Shown: one piece after another, positions 37,787 to 46,655 of the stretch
Numbering within the stretch: the first letter of the stretch is position 1
Layout of the letters: every line of letters begins with the position of its first letter
Origin: Allobosea sp035944375
GTDB taxonomy: Bacteria > Pseudomonadota > Alphaproteobacteria > Rhizobiales > Beijerinckiaceae
DNA: 64,000 nt
Reading direction: 5' to 3' (one strand)
Assembly: GCF_035944375.1 (NCBI RefSeq)
Contig: NZ_DASZBE010000011.1
Program-made: the position numbers and the translations under genes
The notes under the pieces: generated by a model
What the model saw: the letters and a program-made list of their open reading frames with translations, nothing else
Databases searched by the model: none
What the model was told of the DNA's origin: nothing

Positions 37787-37805
37787 TTGATCAGATGGTG
37801 ATCAA
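37787..37805 (-). promoter_or_regulatory. Putative autoregulatory operator of the RES/Xre operon
   Basis: TTGATCA-GATGG-TGATCAA is a perfect 7-bp inverted repeat with a 5-base spacer, 20 bases upstream of the antitoxin ATG. The position fits an operator overlapping the promoter. Confidence 0.65.
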
Positions 37806-37855
37806 TATGCGCTCACATCAGGACAACGACAAGATGAGGCCTGGTGGGAGCCCGC

Positions 37856-38476
37856 CTACTCCATCACCGCCGCCTTGAGGATGCAGACCATCATCGCCGT
37901 GCCGGGCCCTTCGCCGACGCAGCGGACGATGTGGCGGCGGTCGCAGCGGTAGCGCAGGGTCTCGCCGGCCTTGGCGCGCTGGACGATGTCGCCGACCTCG
38001 ACCTCGAACTCGCCGGAGGTCACCGAGAGCGATTCGATCGAGCCGCGCTGGTGGCCTTCGGAATCGAGTTCGCCGCCGGGTTCGGACTGCACATCGTACC
38101 ATTGCAGCCATTCGACGGTCTTGATCCAGCCGACGATGGCGAGCTTCAGCTTGCCGTCCTCGGAGACCAGGATCGGCGTGTCGGCGCGGGCCGTCTTCTC
38201 GATGAAGGGCTCTTCCTCACCGCTGGAGAGCACCCGCTCGATCGAGATGTCGAGCGCCTGGGACAGGCGCCAGATCGTCGCCAGCGTTGGGTTGGTCTCA
38301 TTGCGCTCGATCTGGCTGATGATCGACTTGGCGACGCCGGACTGCTCGGCGAGCTCGGACAGCGAGAAGTTATAGGCCTTGCGCAAGCGCTGGATCGTCT
38401 TGCCGAGCTGCCCCGAGATGACGTGAGCCCCGGATTCGAACTCGCGTCCGCCACGCTCTTTCGTCTCGATACCCAT
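37856..38476 (-). CDS. XRE-cupin transcriptional regulator
   Basis: 206 residues from the ATG at 38476. An N-terminal helix-turn-helix (ELAEQSGVAKSIISQIERNE, TNPTLATIWRL) is joined to a C-terminal cupin domain (GELDSEGHQRGSIESLSVTSG, LRYRCDRRHIVRC). Such regulators control small-molecule uptake or breakdown genes, sensing a ligand in the cupin. The frame is open to 38545, but an inverted repeat there suggests that part is promoter. It lies downstream of, and in the same direction as, an EamA exporter, which is its likely but unproven target. Confidence 0.92.
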   Translation of the reverse strand: MGIETKERGGREFESGAHVISGQLGKTIQRLRKAYNFSLSELAEQSGVAKSIISQIERNETNPTLATIWRLSQALDISIERVLSSGEEEPFIEKTARADTPILVSEDGKLKLAIVGWIKTVEWLQWYDVQSEPGGELDSEGHQRGSIESLSVTSGEFEVEVGDIVQRAKAGETLRYRCDRRHIVRCVGEGPGTAMMVCILKAAVME

Positions 38477-38529
38477 GAGGATCGGCCTGCCTTGTCTGTC
38501 GGATCGTTTGCACGATCGAACGAAAATGT

Positions 38530-38545
38530 TTGTCTGAGCGGACAA
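38530..38545 (-). promoter_or_regulatory. Short inverted repeat upstream of the XRE-cupin gene
   Basis: TTGTC-TGAGCG-GACAA is a 5-bp perfect repeat about 54 bases before the ATG. It may be the regulator's own operator. The evidence is weak because the arms are short. Confidence 0.3.
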
Positions 38546-38602
38546 TGCCCGCTGCGGTCGTGCGGGGCAAGCCGCTGCTGCGGTGCGAAACCGGCGCGCG
38601 GC

Positions 38603-39532
38603 TCAGGTCGGGCGGCTTGAGCTGATCTCGCGCTGCTCGCGCTTGAGCACGCCCAGCCGCTGCTCGCGCAGGATGACGTAGATCCCCGAGGCGATGACGA
38701 TCGTCGCTCCGACCAGGATGGTCCAGACCGGCCATTCGCCGAAGACGAACCAGCCGATCAGCACCGCCCAGATCATGGTCGAGTATTCGAAGGGCGCGAT
38801 CAGCGAGGCGTCGCCGAAGCGGTAGGCCTGGACGAGCAGGATCTGGCCGAAACCGCCGAGGACACCGATCGCCACCAGCATGGCAGCTTCCGTGAGGTCC
38901 GGCATGCGCCAGCCGAAGGCGAGCGTGATCAGGCCGAGCGCGCTGGTCAGCAGCATGAAGTAGAAGACGATGGCGCCGGTGCTTTCCGTCTTCGTCAGCA
39001 GGCGCACCTCGATCGAGGCGAAGGCCGAGCAGAAGGCCCCGGCCAGGCCGAGCGCCGCGCCGAGCGCCGGGCCCGCCTGAAGCCCCTTCGACAGCGCGCC
39101 GCCGGACAGATGGGGCGAGAGCATGATCAGCACGCCGACGAAGCCGACCGTGACCGCGCTCCAGCGATAGATCCGCACTCGCTCCTTCAGCACCAGGGCC
39201 GCCAGCACGACGACGCCGAGCGGCGCGGCATAGCCGAGCGCGACCGCATCCGAGAGCGGCAGGAACTGCAGCGCGGCGAAGCCGCAGAACATGCCGGTCG
39301 AACCGATGACGCCGCGCTTGAGATGGCCGCGCAGATTGCGCGTCTTCAGCGCGCCCGGCAACTCGGAGCGCCAGGCGAGCCAGATCAGCAGCGGAATCAG
39401 CGCGAAGAAGGAGCGGAAGAAGACCAGTTCCCCGGTCGGGTAGCGCGACGACATGTGCTTGATGGCGGCCGACATCAGCGTGAAGGCCAGCGCCGAGAGC
39501 AGTTTCAGGCTGATGCCGAGAAGCGGGGACAA
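38603..39532 (-). CDS. DMT superfamily EamA transporter
   Basis: 309 residues with ten predicted helices arranged as two EamA repeats (YPTGELVFFRSFFALIPLL in the first, FVFGEWPVWTILVGATIVI in the second). It probably exports or imports a small metabolite across the inner membrane. Only a TTG at 39532 starts the first helix properly (SPLLGISLKLLSALAF); no ATG is available before helix 2. The repeat of family C lies upstream. Confidence 0.9.
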   Translation of the reverse strand: MSPLLGISLKLLSALAFTLMSAAIKHMSSRYPTGELVFFRSFFALIPLLIWLAWRSELPGALKTRNLRGHLKRGVIGSTGMFCGFAALQFLPLSDAVALGYAAPLGVVVLAALVLKERVRIYRWSAVTVGFVGVLIMLSPHLSGGALSKGLQAGPALGAALGLAGAFCSAFASIEVRLLTKTESTGAIVFYFMLLTSALGLITLAFGWRMPDLTEAAMLVAIGVLGGFGQILLVQAYRFGDASLIAPFEYSTMIWAVLIGWFVFGEWPVWTILVGATIVIASGIYVILREQRLGVLKREQREISSSRPT

Positions 39533-39683
39533 GGGACCGGCGCGGTGGGAGGAGAAGTGGCGGCACGGGCCGCGAGTCGCTTGTTTAGACCACGTCCAGA
39601 CCGGGCTTCAAAGCGCCGAGCCTGCAACCCCGTCAGACTGTTCATGGGAGGGCGGGTGTTCCCGCCCCCTCTGCCTCGGTTCC

Positions 39684-39803
39684 CCTCAGCCCTCATCCTG
39701 AGGAGCGCTCCATAGGAGCGCGTCTCGAAGGATGGTTCAGGAGGTGCCCACTGGAGCATCCTTCGAGACGCCGCTTCGCGGCTCCTCAGGATGAGGGCTG
39801 AGG
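39684..39803. repeat. Palindromic repeat, family C, copy 1
   Basis: The ends CCTCAGCCCTCATCCTGAGGAGC and GCTCCTCAGGATGAGGGCTGAGG are exact inverted repeats. Inside, GCGTCTCGAAGGATG pairs with CATCCTTCGAGACGC. Copy 2 is at 45447-45561. Each arm itself contains a small palindrome (CTCATCCTGAG). Confidence 0.9.
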
Positions 39804-39819
39804 GTTGAGGCCGCCGAAC

Positions 39820-40599
39820 TCAGAAACTCCCCCTGAAAGCCCCGCCGTCGATCAGGATGTTCTGGCCGGTGATGTAGCCGGCATGGGCGCTGGCGAGGAA
39901 GGCGCAGAGCTTGCCGAATTCGTCGGCCTCGCCGAAGCGCCCGGCCGGGACGTCGGCGCGGCGCGCCTGCGCCATCTCCTCGATGCTGACCCCCTTCATC
40001 GCCGCCATCTTGGTCAGCCCGCCCTTCAGCCGGTCGGTGTCGAACATTCCCGGCAGGACGTTGTTGATCGTGACATTGGCATGAGCGACTTCGCGCGCCA
40101 CGCCCGAGAGGAAGGCGGTGAGCCCGGCGCGGGCCGCCGAGGAGACGTCGAGCCCCGGCAGCGGTGTCAGAACGCTCGCCGAGGTGATGTTCACGATGCG
40201 GCCGAAACGCCGGGCGATCATGCCGTCGACGACGCGCTGCACCAGCTCCAGCGGCGTCGCCATGTTCTGGACGACGCCTTCGAGAAGCGCCTCGCGCGAC
40301 ACATCGCGAAACGGTTTCGGCGGAGGGCCGCCATTGTTGTTGATCAGGATGTCGGGTTCGGGGGTGGCGGCGAGCAGGGCGTCCTGCCCGGCGCGTGTCG
40401 AGACGTCGGCGACGACGGGAATCACGGTCGCGCCGGTGCTGGAGCGGATCTGGCTCGCCGTCGCCTCGAGCGTCGAGCCGTCGCGTCCATTGATGACGAC
40501 GGTGCAGCCGGCCTCGGCCAGCGCCTGGGCGCAGCCGCGGCCGAGCCCTTTGCTGGAGGCACAGACAATGGCCGTACGGCCCGAAATTCCCAGATCCAT
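39820..40599 (-). CDS. SDR family protein lacking the catalytic tyrosine
   Basis: 259 residues with a short-chain dehydrogenase fold. The nucleotide motif is CASSKGLGRG instead of TGxxxGxG, and the NNAG position reads NNNGGPPP. Where YxxxK should stand the sequence is LDVSSAARAGLTAF, with no tyrosine or lysine. These are features of the beta-ketoacyl-reductase-like SDR subgroup known to depart from the classical tetrad. The ATG at 40599 follows a GGAGGAATG site. It is divergent from the phosphoesterase gene. Whether it is a reductase or a binding protein is open. Confidence 0.9.
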   Translation of the reverse strand: MDLGISGRTAIVCASSKGLGRGCAQALAEAGCTVVINGRDGSTLEATASQIRSSTGATVIPVVADVSTRAGQDALLAATPEPDILINNNGGPPPKPFRDVSREALLEGVVQNMATPLELVQRVVDGMIARRFGRIVNITSASVLTPLPGLDVSSAARAGLTAFLSGVAREVAHANVTINNVLPGMFDTDRLKGGLTKMAAMKGVSIEEMAQARRADVPAGRFGEADEFGKLCAFLASAHAGYITGQNILIDGGAFRGSF

Positions 40600-40687
40600 C
40601 GCATTCCTCCGGAGGCTTTTGTCATCGAGCGGCAGACAGATCACGGATCGGAGGGCCCGTCATCAAAGCGCAACGCAAATCAGACAC

Positions 40688-41554
40688 ATGCCGGACGCAT
40701 CGCAACAGGATGGGCCGGGTGGCATGGGCGACGAGGACGACGCGAAGCAGGTTCGCAGCATCTTCATCTCGGATCTCCACCTGGGCACCCGCGGTGCGCA
40801 GGCCGATCTGGTCCTCGAATTTCTCCGCGCCTATGACGCGCCGCAGATCTATCTGGTCGGCGACATCATCGACGGCTGGCGGCTGAAGAGCGGCTGGTAT
40901 TTCCCGCAGTCGCATAACGACGTCATCCAGAAGCTGCTGCGCAAGGTCCGCAAGGGATCGAAGCTGACTTACGTCACGGGCAACCATGACGACTTTCTGC
41001 GTGACTTCACCGGGCTGCAGTTCGGCGGCATCACGCTGGTCGACGAGGTCATCCACGAGACAGCCGACGGCAAGCGCCTGCTCGTCATCCATGGCGACCT
41101 GTTCGACCTCGTGGTCCGCAACGCAAAATGGCTCGCCCTGCTGGGGGACTGGGCCTACACGCTGGCGCTGGCCTCGAACGCGGTGGTCAACCGGGTGCGG
41201 CGGCTGCTCAACCTGCCGCACTGGTCGCTTTCGGCCTGGGCCAAGAACAAGGTCAAGAACGCGGTCAACTACATCGGCGAGTTCGAGGTCTGCCTCGCCG
41301 CCGAGGCGCGCCGGCACCAGGCCGACGGCGTGGTCTGCGGGCACATCCACCATGCCGCCTTCCGCGAGATCGAGGGGCTGACCTACATCAACACGGGAGA
41401 CTGGGTCGAAAGCTGCACGGCGGTCGTCGAGCATCATGACGGGCGCTTCGAGATGATCCGCTGGCCGCAGGGGCGCCTCAAGGGACAGGCCGCCGTCCCG
41501 GTCGTCGTCCCGGCGCGTCCGCAAACCATACCGGCGCTGGTCGAGGCGGCCTGA
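40688..41554 (+). CDS. Metallophosphoesterase, LpxH-like (UDP-2,3-diacylglucosamine diphosphatase family)
   Basis: About 288 residues. The calcineurin-like core is complete: SDLHLG, GDIIDGW, GNHDDF, HGD and GHIHHAAF supply the dinuclear metal ligands. The FISDLHLGT and GHIH pattern and length resemble the LpxH-like branch that cleaves UDP-diacylglucosamine in lipid A synthesis. The actual substrate in Rhizobiales members beside glycosyltransferases is not established. The ATG at 40688 is used; one at 40724 (MGDEDDAKQ) is an alternative. Its stop overlaps the next start (TGATG), so the two genes are translationally coupled. Confidence 0.88.
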   Translation: MPDASQQDGPGGMGDEDDAKQVRSIFISDLHLGTRGAQADLVLEFLRAYDAPQIYLVGDIIDGWRLKSGWYFPQSHNDVIQKLLRKVRKGSKLTYVTGNHDDFLRDFTGLQFGGITLVDEVIHETADGKRLLVIHGDLFDLVVRNAKWLALLGDWAYTLALASNAVVNRVRRLLNLPHWSLSAWAKNKVKNAVNYIGEFEVCLAAEARRHQADGVVCGHIHHAAFREIEGLTYINTGDWVESCTAVVEHHDGRFEMIRWPQGRLKGQAAVPVVVPARPQTIPALVEAA

Positions 41555-42636
41555 TGATGCGCGTCATGATCGCGACGGACGCCTGGCGCCCGCAGATCAA
41601 CGGCGTGGTCCGCTCTCTGGAGCGGATGGCGGAGGCGGCGCCCGATTTCGGCGTGACGGCGCGGATGCTGACCCCGGAGGGCTTCCGCCAGATCGGCCTG
41701 CCGAGCTATCCCGACATCCGCATCGCGCTGGCGACACAGCGGGCGATCGCCGAGCGCATCGCCGATTTCGGCCCCGACCATATCCACATCGCCACCGAGG
41801 GGCCGATCGGCTGGCTGACCCGGGCGGTGTGCCTGGCCCAGAAGCGGCAGTTCACCACGAGCTATCACACGCGCTTCCCGCAATATGTCGCGGCGCGCTG
41901 GCCGATCCCCGAAAGCTGGAGCTACGGCTTCCTGCGGCGGTTTCATGGCCCGGCCGCGGCGGTGATGGTCTCCACGGCGACGGTCGAGGCCGAACTGCGC
42001 CAGCATGGGTTCGAGAACATCGTGCGCTGGGGGCGCGGCGTCGATCTTTCGCTGTTCCATCCCCGGCTGCAGAGCGTGCTCGATCTGCCGCGCCCGATCT
42101 TCCTCAGCGTCGGCCGGGTCGCGGTCGAGAAGAATCTCGACGCCTTCCTGTCGCTGCGGCTGCCGGGCAGCAAGGTCGTGGTCGGCGACGGGCCGGCGCG
42201 GGCGGATCTGCAGCGGGCCTATCCCGACGCGACCTTCCTGGGCACGCGCGAGGGCGAGGATCTGGCCGCGATCTACGCCTCGTCGGACGTGTTCGTGTTC
42301 CCGAGCCTGACCGACACCTTCGGCATCGTGCTGCTGGAGGCCGTCGCCAGTGGCCTGCCGGTCGCGGCCTTTCCCGTGCAGGGTCCGATGGACGTCTTCG
42401 CCGGCAGCGGCGCGGCGGTGCTCAACGAGGATCTGCGGGCAGCCGCGCTGCAGGCGCTGCGCATCCCGCGCGAGACCTGCCTCGATCTCGCGGCACGCCA
42501 TGGCTGGCAGGCGAGCGCGGCGCAGTTCTACGGCCATATCCGCCGGGTCGCGCGGCCTCAGGGCGCCCCCGACCTCAAAGCCTTCGCGAACGCTTGTGCC
42601 TTGGAAGGCCGGGAGCCGCGCCGTCTGACGGCTTGA
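41554..42636 (+). CDS. Glycosyltransferase family 4 (GT1-like)
   Basis: 360 residues with a GT-B fold. The N-terminal domain begins RVMIATDAWRPQINGVVRSL, and the C-terminal donor domain has FLSVGRVAVEKNLDAFL and the ExxxxxxxE motif in PSLTDTFGIVLLEAVASGLP. It resembles mannosyl- and glucosyl-transferases acting on membrane lipids. Coupling to the LpxH-like gene suggests a lipid acceptor, which is inference. Its last 62 bases overlap the 3' end of the antiporter gene on the other strand. Confidence 0.92.
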   Translation: MMRVMIATDAWRPQINGVVRSLERMAEAAPDFGVTARMLTPEGFRQIGLPSYPDIRIALATQRAIAERIADFGPDHIHIATEGPIGWLTRAVCLAQKRQFTTSYHTRFPQYVAARWPIPESWSYGFLRRFHGPAAAVMVSTATVEAELRQHGFENIVRWGRGVDLSLFHPRLQSVLDLPRPIFLSVGRVAVEKNLDAFLSLRLPGSKVVVGDGPARADLQRAYPDATFLGTREGEDLAAIYASSDVFVFPSLTDTFGIVLLEAVASGLPVAAFPVQGPMDVFAGSGAAVLNEDLRAAALQALRIPRETCLDLAARHGWQASAAQFYGHIRRVARPQGAPDLKAFANACALEGREPRRLTA

Positions 42637-44365
42637 GCTGGGCGCGGAAGCCGTCGCGCCGCTCGTGGATCGAGGCGATCACGAACCCCACGGGCACGCC
42701 GAGCCCGACGAGGGCGGCTTCCGAGAGCTGGAGGCTGGCCTCGATCGTCTCCGGCACCGCGTCGTTGACGCCGATCTTGTAGAGATGGCGGGCATGATCG
42801 GCGTCGCGGGCCCGCGCGACGATGACGAGGTCCGGCCGCAACTCGCGCGCCGCCAGGACGGTGGCGTCGACGGCGCGGGGATTGTCGATCGTGACGATCA
42901 GCGCCGTCGCCTCGTCGATGCCGCACAGGCGCAGGAAATCCGCCCGGGTCGCGTCGCCATAGAAGGCCGGCCGCCCGGCACGGCGCTGCGCGGCGATCAG
43001 GCCCGGGTCCGCATCGATGACGATATAGGGCTTGCCGTGCTCCTCCAGCATGCTGCCGACGAGCTGGCCGACGCGCCCGCCACCGACGACGATGGCGCGC
43101 GCCGAATGGTCGTCGGGCGGCAGGATCAGGGCCTCGTCCGGCAGGGCTACGGGCACCGCGAGCTGCCGCGCCAGGCTGCGGGCCAGGCGGGCGAGCAGCG
43201 GCAGGGCGATCATGGTCAGGGAGACCCCGGCGAGAACGAGACTCGCGGGCGCCTGATCCAGCAGCTTCGCCGCGACCGCGCCGTTGAGCAGGACGAAGGC
43301 GAATTCGCCGCCCGGCCCGAGCATGAACGCGGTTTCGAGCGCGGTCGCTTTCGACAGCTTCAGGAAGCGGGCGAGGCCGAAGACGAGCAGCGACTTCGCA
43401 GCGAAGAGGCCCACCGCGATGCCGAGGATGGCGAAGGGTTGGGCGGCGATCTCGGCCGGGTTCACGCCCATGCCAACGGTGAGGAAGAAGACGCCGATCA
43501 GAAGCGATTTGAACGGCTCGATCGTGACCTCGATGGCGCGGCGGTACTCGGTCTCCGCCAGCAGCAGGCCGGCGATGAAGGCACCCAGCCCCATCGAGAG
43601 CCCGGCGGCGGCGGCGATCATCCCGGTGCCGAGCGCGATCAGCAGCGTCGCCGCCATGAAGCTTTCGGAGGAATCGGTCGAGGCAACCAGGCGGAAGAGC
43701 GGCCGCAACGCGCGGCCACCGACGAGCACGATCGCGGCGATGGCGGCGAAGGCTTGCAGCAGGGCCTGGGCGAGGCCGGCCAGCAGCGAGCCGCCGCCGT
43801 TCTGGGCGCCGAGCACGCTGACCAGGAAGAGCAGGGGCACGACCGCGATGTCCTGGCAGATCAGCACGGCGAAGCTGGCGCGGCCGGCCGAGGAGGTCAT
43901 CCGCTTCTTGGCCGAGAGCAGTTCCACGACCATCGCGGTCGAGGACAAGGCGAGGCCGAAGCCGATGATCAGTGCCGCCGTGGTCGGCTGTCCCAACGCG
44001 AAGGCGACGCTGCCGATGATCGCGGCGGAAAGCACGATCTGACTCAGTCCGAGACCGAAGACGAGGCGGCGCATGGTCTTCAAACGCTCGAAGGACAGCT
44101 CCAGCCCGATCACGAAGAGCAGGAACGCGACGCCCAGTTCGGCCGGGCCGGCCAGCGCCTCGGGGCTCGAGACGGTGATCGTGCTCAGCAGCGGGATCGA
44201 CGACACCAGTCCGCCCAGGCCGAAGGGCCCGAGCAGGGCGCCGCAGGCCATGAAGGCGACGACCGAGTTGACCTTGAAGCTCTTGGCGAAGGGCACGATG
44301 ACGCCCGCCGTCGCGAGCACGACGACGGCGTCCTTGTAGATGGACGGATCGATGGTGCCGGCCAA
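42575..44365 (-). CDS. CPA2 family cation:proton antiporter with TrkA-N domain (KefB-like)
   Basis: 596 residues. About 12 helices form the Na+/H+-exchanger domain (GALLGPFGLGGLV, ELGVAFLLFVIGLELSFERL, AFMLGPGGEFAFVLL). They are followed by a cytoplasmic RCK/TrkA-N Rossmann domain beginning AIVVGGGRVGQLVGSMLEEHG, with the acidic ribose-binding residue in VIDADP. This is the layout of glutathione-gated potassium efflux systems, though gating residues cannot be confirmed. The start is a TTG at 44365; no nearby ATG is in frame. The final 62 bases overlap the convergent glycosyltransferase gene. Confidence 0.93.
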   Translation of the reverse strand: MAGTIDPSIYKDAVVVLATAGVIVPFAKSFKVNSVVAFMACGALLGPFGLGGLVSSIPLLSTITVSSPEALAGPAELGVAFLLFVIGLELSFERLKTMRRLVFGLGLSQIVLSAAIIGSVAFALGQPTTAALIIGFGLALSSTAMVVELLSAKKRMTSSAGRASFAVLICQDIAVVPLLFLVSVLGAQNGGGSLLAGLAQALLQAFAAIAAIVLVGGRALRPLFRLVASTDSSESFMAATLLIALGTGMIAAAAGLSMGLGAFIAGLLLAETEYRRAIEVTIEPFKSLLIGVFFLTVGMGVNPAEIAAQPFAILGIAVGLFAAKSLLVFGLARFLKLSKATALETAFMLGPGGEFAFVLLNGAVAAKLLDQAPASLVLAGVSLTMIALPLLARLARSLARQLAVPVALPDEALILPPDDHSARAIVVGGGRVGQLVGSMLEEHGKPYIVIDADPGLIAAQRRAGRPAFYGDATRADFLRLCGIDEATALIVTIDNPRAVDATVLAARELRPDLVIVARARDADHARHLYKIGVNDAVPETIEASLQLSEAALVGLGVPVGFVIASIHERRDGFRAQLKPSDGAAPGLPRHKRSRRL

Positions 44366-44580
44366 GGGGGGTACGCCTTACGATTCGGGATGGGAAATGC
44401 CGGCCGACTGTGCGGTTTCGTGCGCCGCAACACAACCTTCGCCCGGGTCCTACCGGGTGAAATTCGCTTTTAAGCCTGAGGCGTTAGCGGCTATGGCTTG
44501 CCTGGGCCTCGCCCGTCGGCGGTTTCCAGCCGGAGGCATCCTGGGCTAGCCTTCGGTGCTGTTTTTCAAAAGGTCTGCGC

Positions 44581-45426
<846 letters not shown>

Positions 45427-45446
45427 GGGGGGCATGATGTTTACCA

Positions 45447-45561
45447 GCCCTCATCCTGAGGAGCCGCTTAGCGGCGTCTCGAAGGATGGTCACGTTCGTG
45501 GAGACAGCGCCCTCTGGAGCATCCTTCGAGACGCGCCTTCGGCGCTCCTCAGGATGAGGGC
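45447..45561. repeat. Palindromic repeat, family C, copy 2
   Basis: The ends GCCCTCATCCTGAGGAGC and GCTCCTCAGGATGAGGGC pair exactly. The inner GGCGTCTCGAAGGATG and CATCCTTCGAGACGC arms match copy 1 at 39684-39803; the loop differs. It follows the moxR stop and may end that transcript. Confidence 0.9.
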
Positions 45562-45722
45562 CGTGTTGACCCGCCCCTGAAAAAGGCGGCGCCAGAGCGA
45601 CCCCGCCCTTGCCTCTTCCTCCCGTCCTTCACTTTCTGTTAAGACGTCGGGCGTTCCTTGCCGGTGACGAGGGGCTGCTGGCTGCGGTGGCCCATCGCCC
45701 GAAATCAGGAGGCCGCCGCTCG

Positions 45723-46616
45723 ATGCGCGCCAAAACTGCTGCCGACATGATCGCTGCCGAGGCCGTCCGTTCAGCGGGCGCTCTCCGCCACCGCCGCAAG
45801 GCGATCCCGCTGCTGATGGTCCTGGCCGCCCCGGCGCTCGGCGCCTGCAGCCTCTCGCCGGTCGAAACCGCCGCGACGAAGCCCACCCCGACCGCCACCA
45901 AGCCTCACGAGAAGCGCAAACAGGCGATCGAGCTGGCCAAGGCCGATCCGCGCGAGAGGGAATGCCTCGTCCGCGCGATGTATTTCGAATCGAACCGCTC
46001 GAGCGACAGCGGTTTGCTCGGCGTCGGCACCGTCGTGCTGAACCGGGTCGAGTCGCCGCGCTATCCGGACACCATCTGCAGCGTCGTCGGCGCCCCGCGG
46101 CAATTCGCGCCGGGCGTGCTGACGCGGTCGATGGCCGCCCGTGACCTGCCGCGGGTCGAGGCCGCCGCCGAGGCGATCCTCGCCGGCCAGCGCAACGAGG
46201 CGGTGGGGAACGCCAAGCATTTCCACATGGCCGGCCTGCGCTTCTCCTATGCCAACATGCATTACGTCACGGTGGCCGGCGGCAACGCTTTCTATGTGAA
46301 GGGCGAGCGGCCCGAGCGTCGCCGCAGTGAGGAGCCGACCTACCAGCTCGCCTCCGTGTCCACGCCGCTCGCCACGAGCGCTTCGTCCGTGCCGACTTCA
46401 TTTGCCGCCGCGCCGCTGGCCTTCGCGCCGGCGGCCGTCGCGCCCGCCGTGCTGGCCACGAATGTGCTCGTCATCGCGCCGCTGCCGCCGGGCCGGCCGA
46501 TGGATCTCGGCCTGGCCCGGAAGACGGCGTCCGCCGGCCCGGAGGCGCTCGATCTGCGCTTCGCCTCGCTCATGCCGGAGAGCCGCGGTCTGCGCGGCAG
46601 CCTCAGGCAGGACTGA
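45723..46616 (+). CDS. SleB-like cell wall hydrolase, probable lipoprotein
   Basis: 297 residues from the ATG at 45723. A hydrophobic segment and lipobox (LMVLAAPALGAC, Cys42) suggest a lipoprotein. A SleB/hydrolase-2 domain follows at about 80-205, with the catalytic glutamate in MYFESNRSS (E89) and downstream GTVVLNRVESPRYPDTICSV and AKHFHMAG motifs. It would cleave peptidoglycan from the periplasmic side. The C-terminal 90 residues are Ala/Pro-rich and probably disordered. In non-sporulating bacteria this domain serves general wall turnover. Confidence 0.9.
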   Translation: MRAKTAADMIAAEAVRSAGALRHRRKAIPLLMVLAAPALGACSLSPVETAATKPTPTATKPHEKRKQAIELAKADPRERECLVRAMYFESNRSSDSGLLGVGTVVLNRVESPRYPDTICSVVGAPRQFAPGVLTRSMAARDLPRVEAAAEAILAGQRNEAVGNAKHFHMAGLRFSYANMHYVTVAGGNAFYVKGERPERRRSEEPTYQLASVSTPLATSASSVPTSFAAAPLAFAPAAVAPAVLATNVLVIAPLPPGRPMDLGLARKTASAGPEALDLRFASLMPESRGLRGSLRQD

Positions 46617-46655
46617 CCCTCGGGCCTTTGGCCGTCGCCGGCCTCGCCGCAGGGT

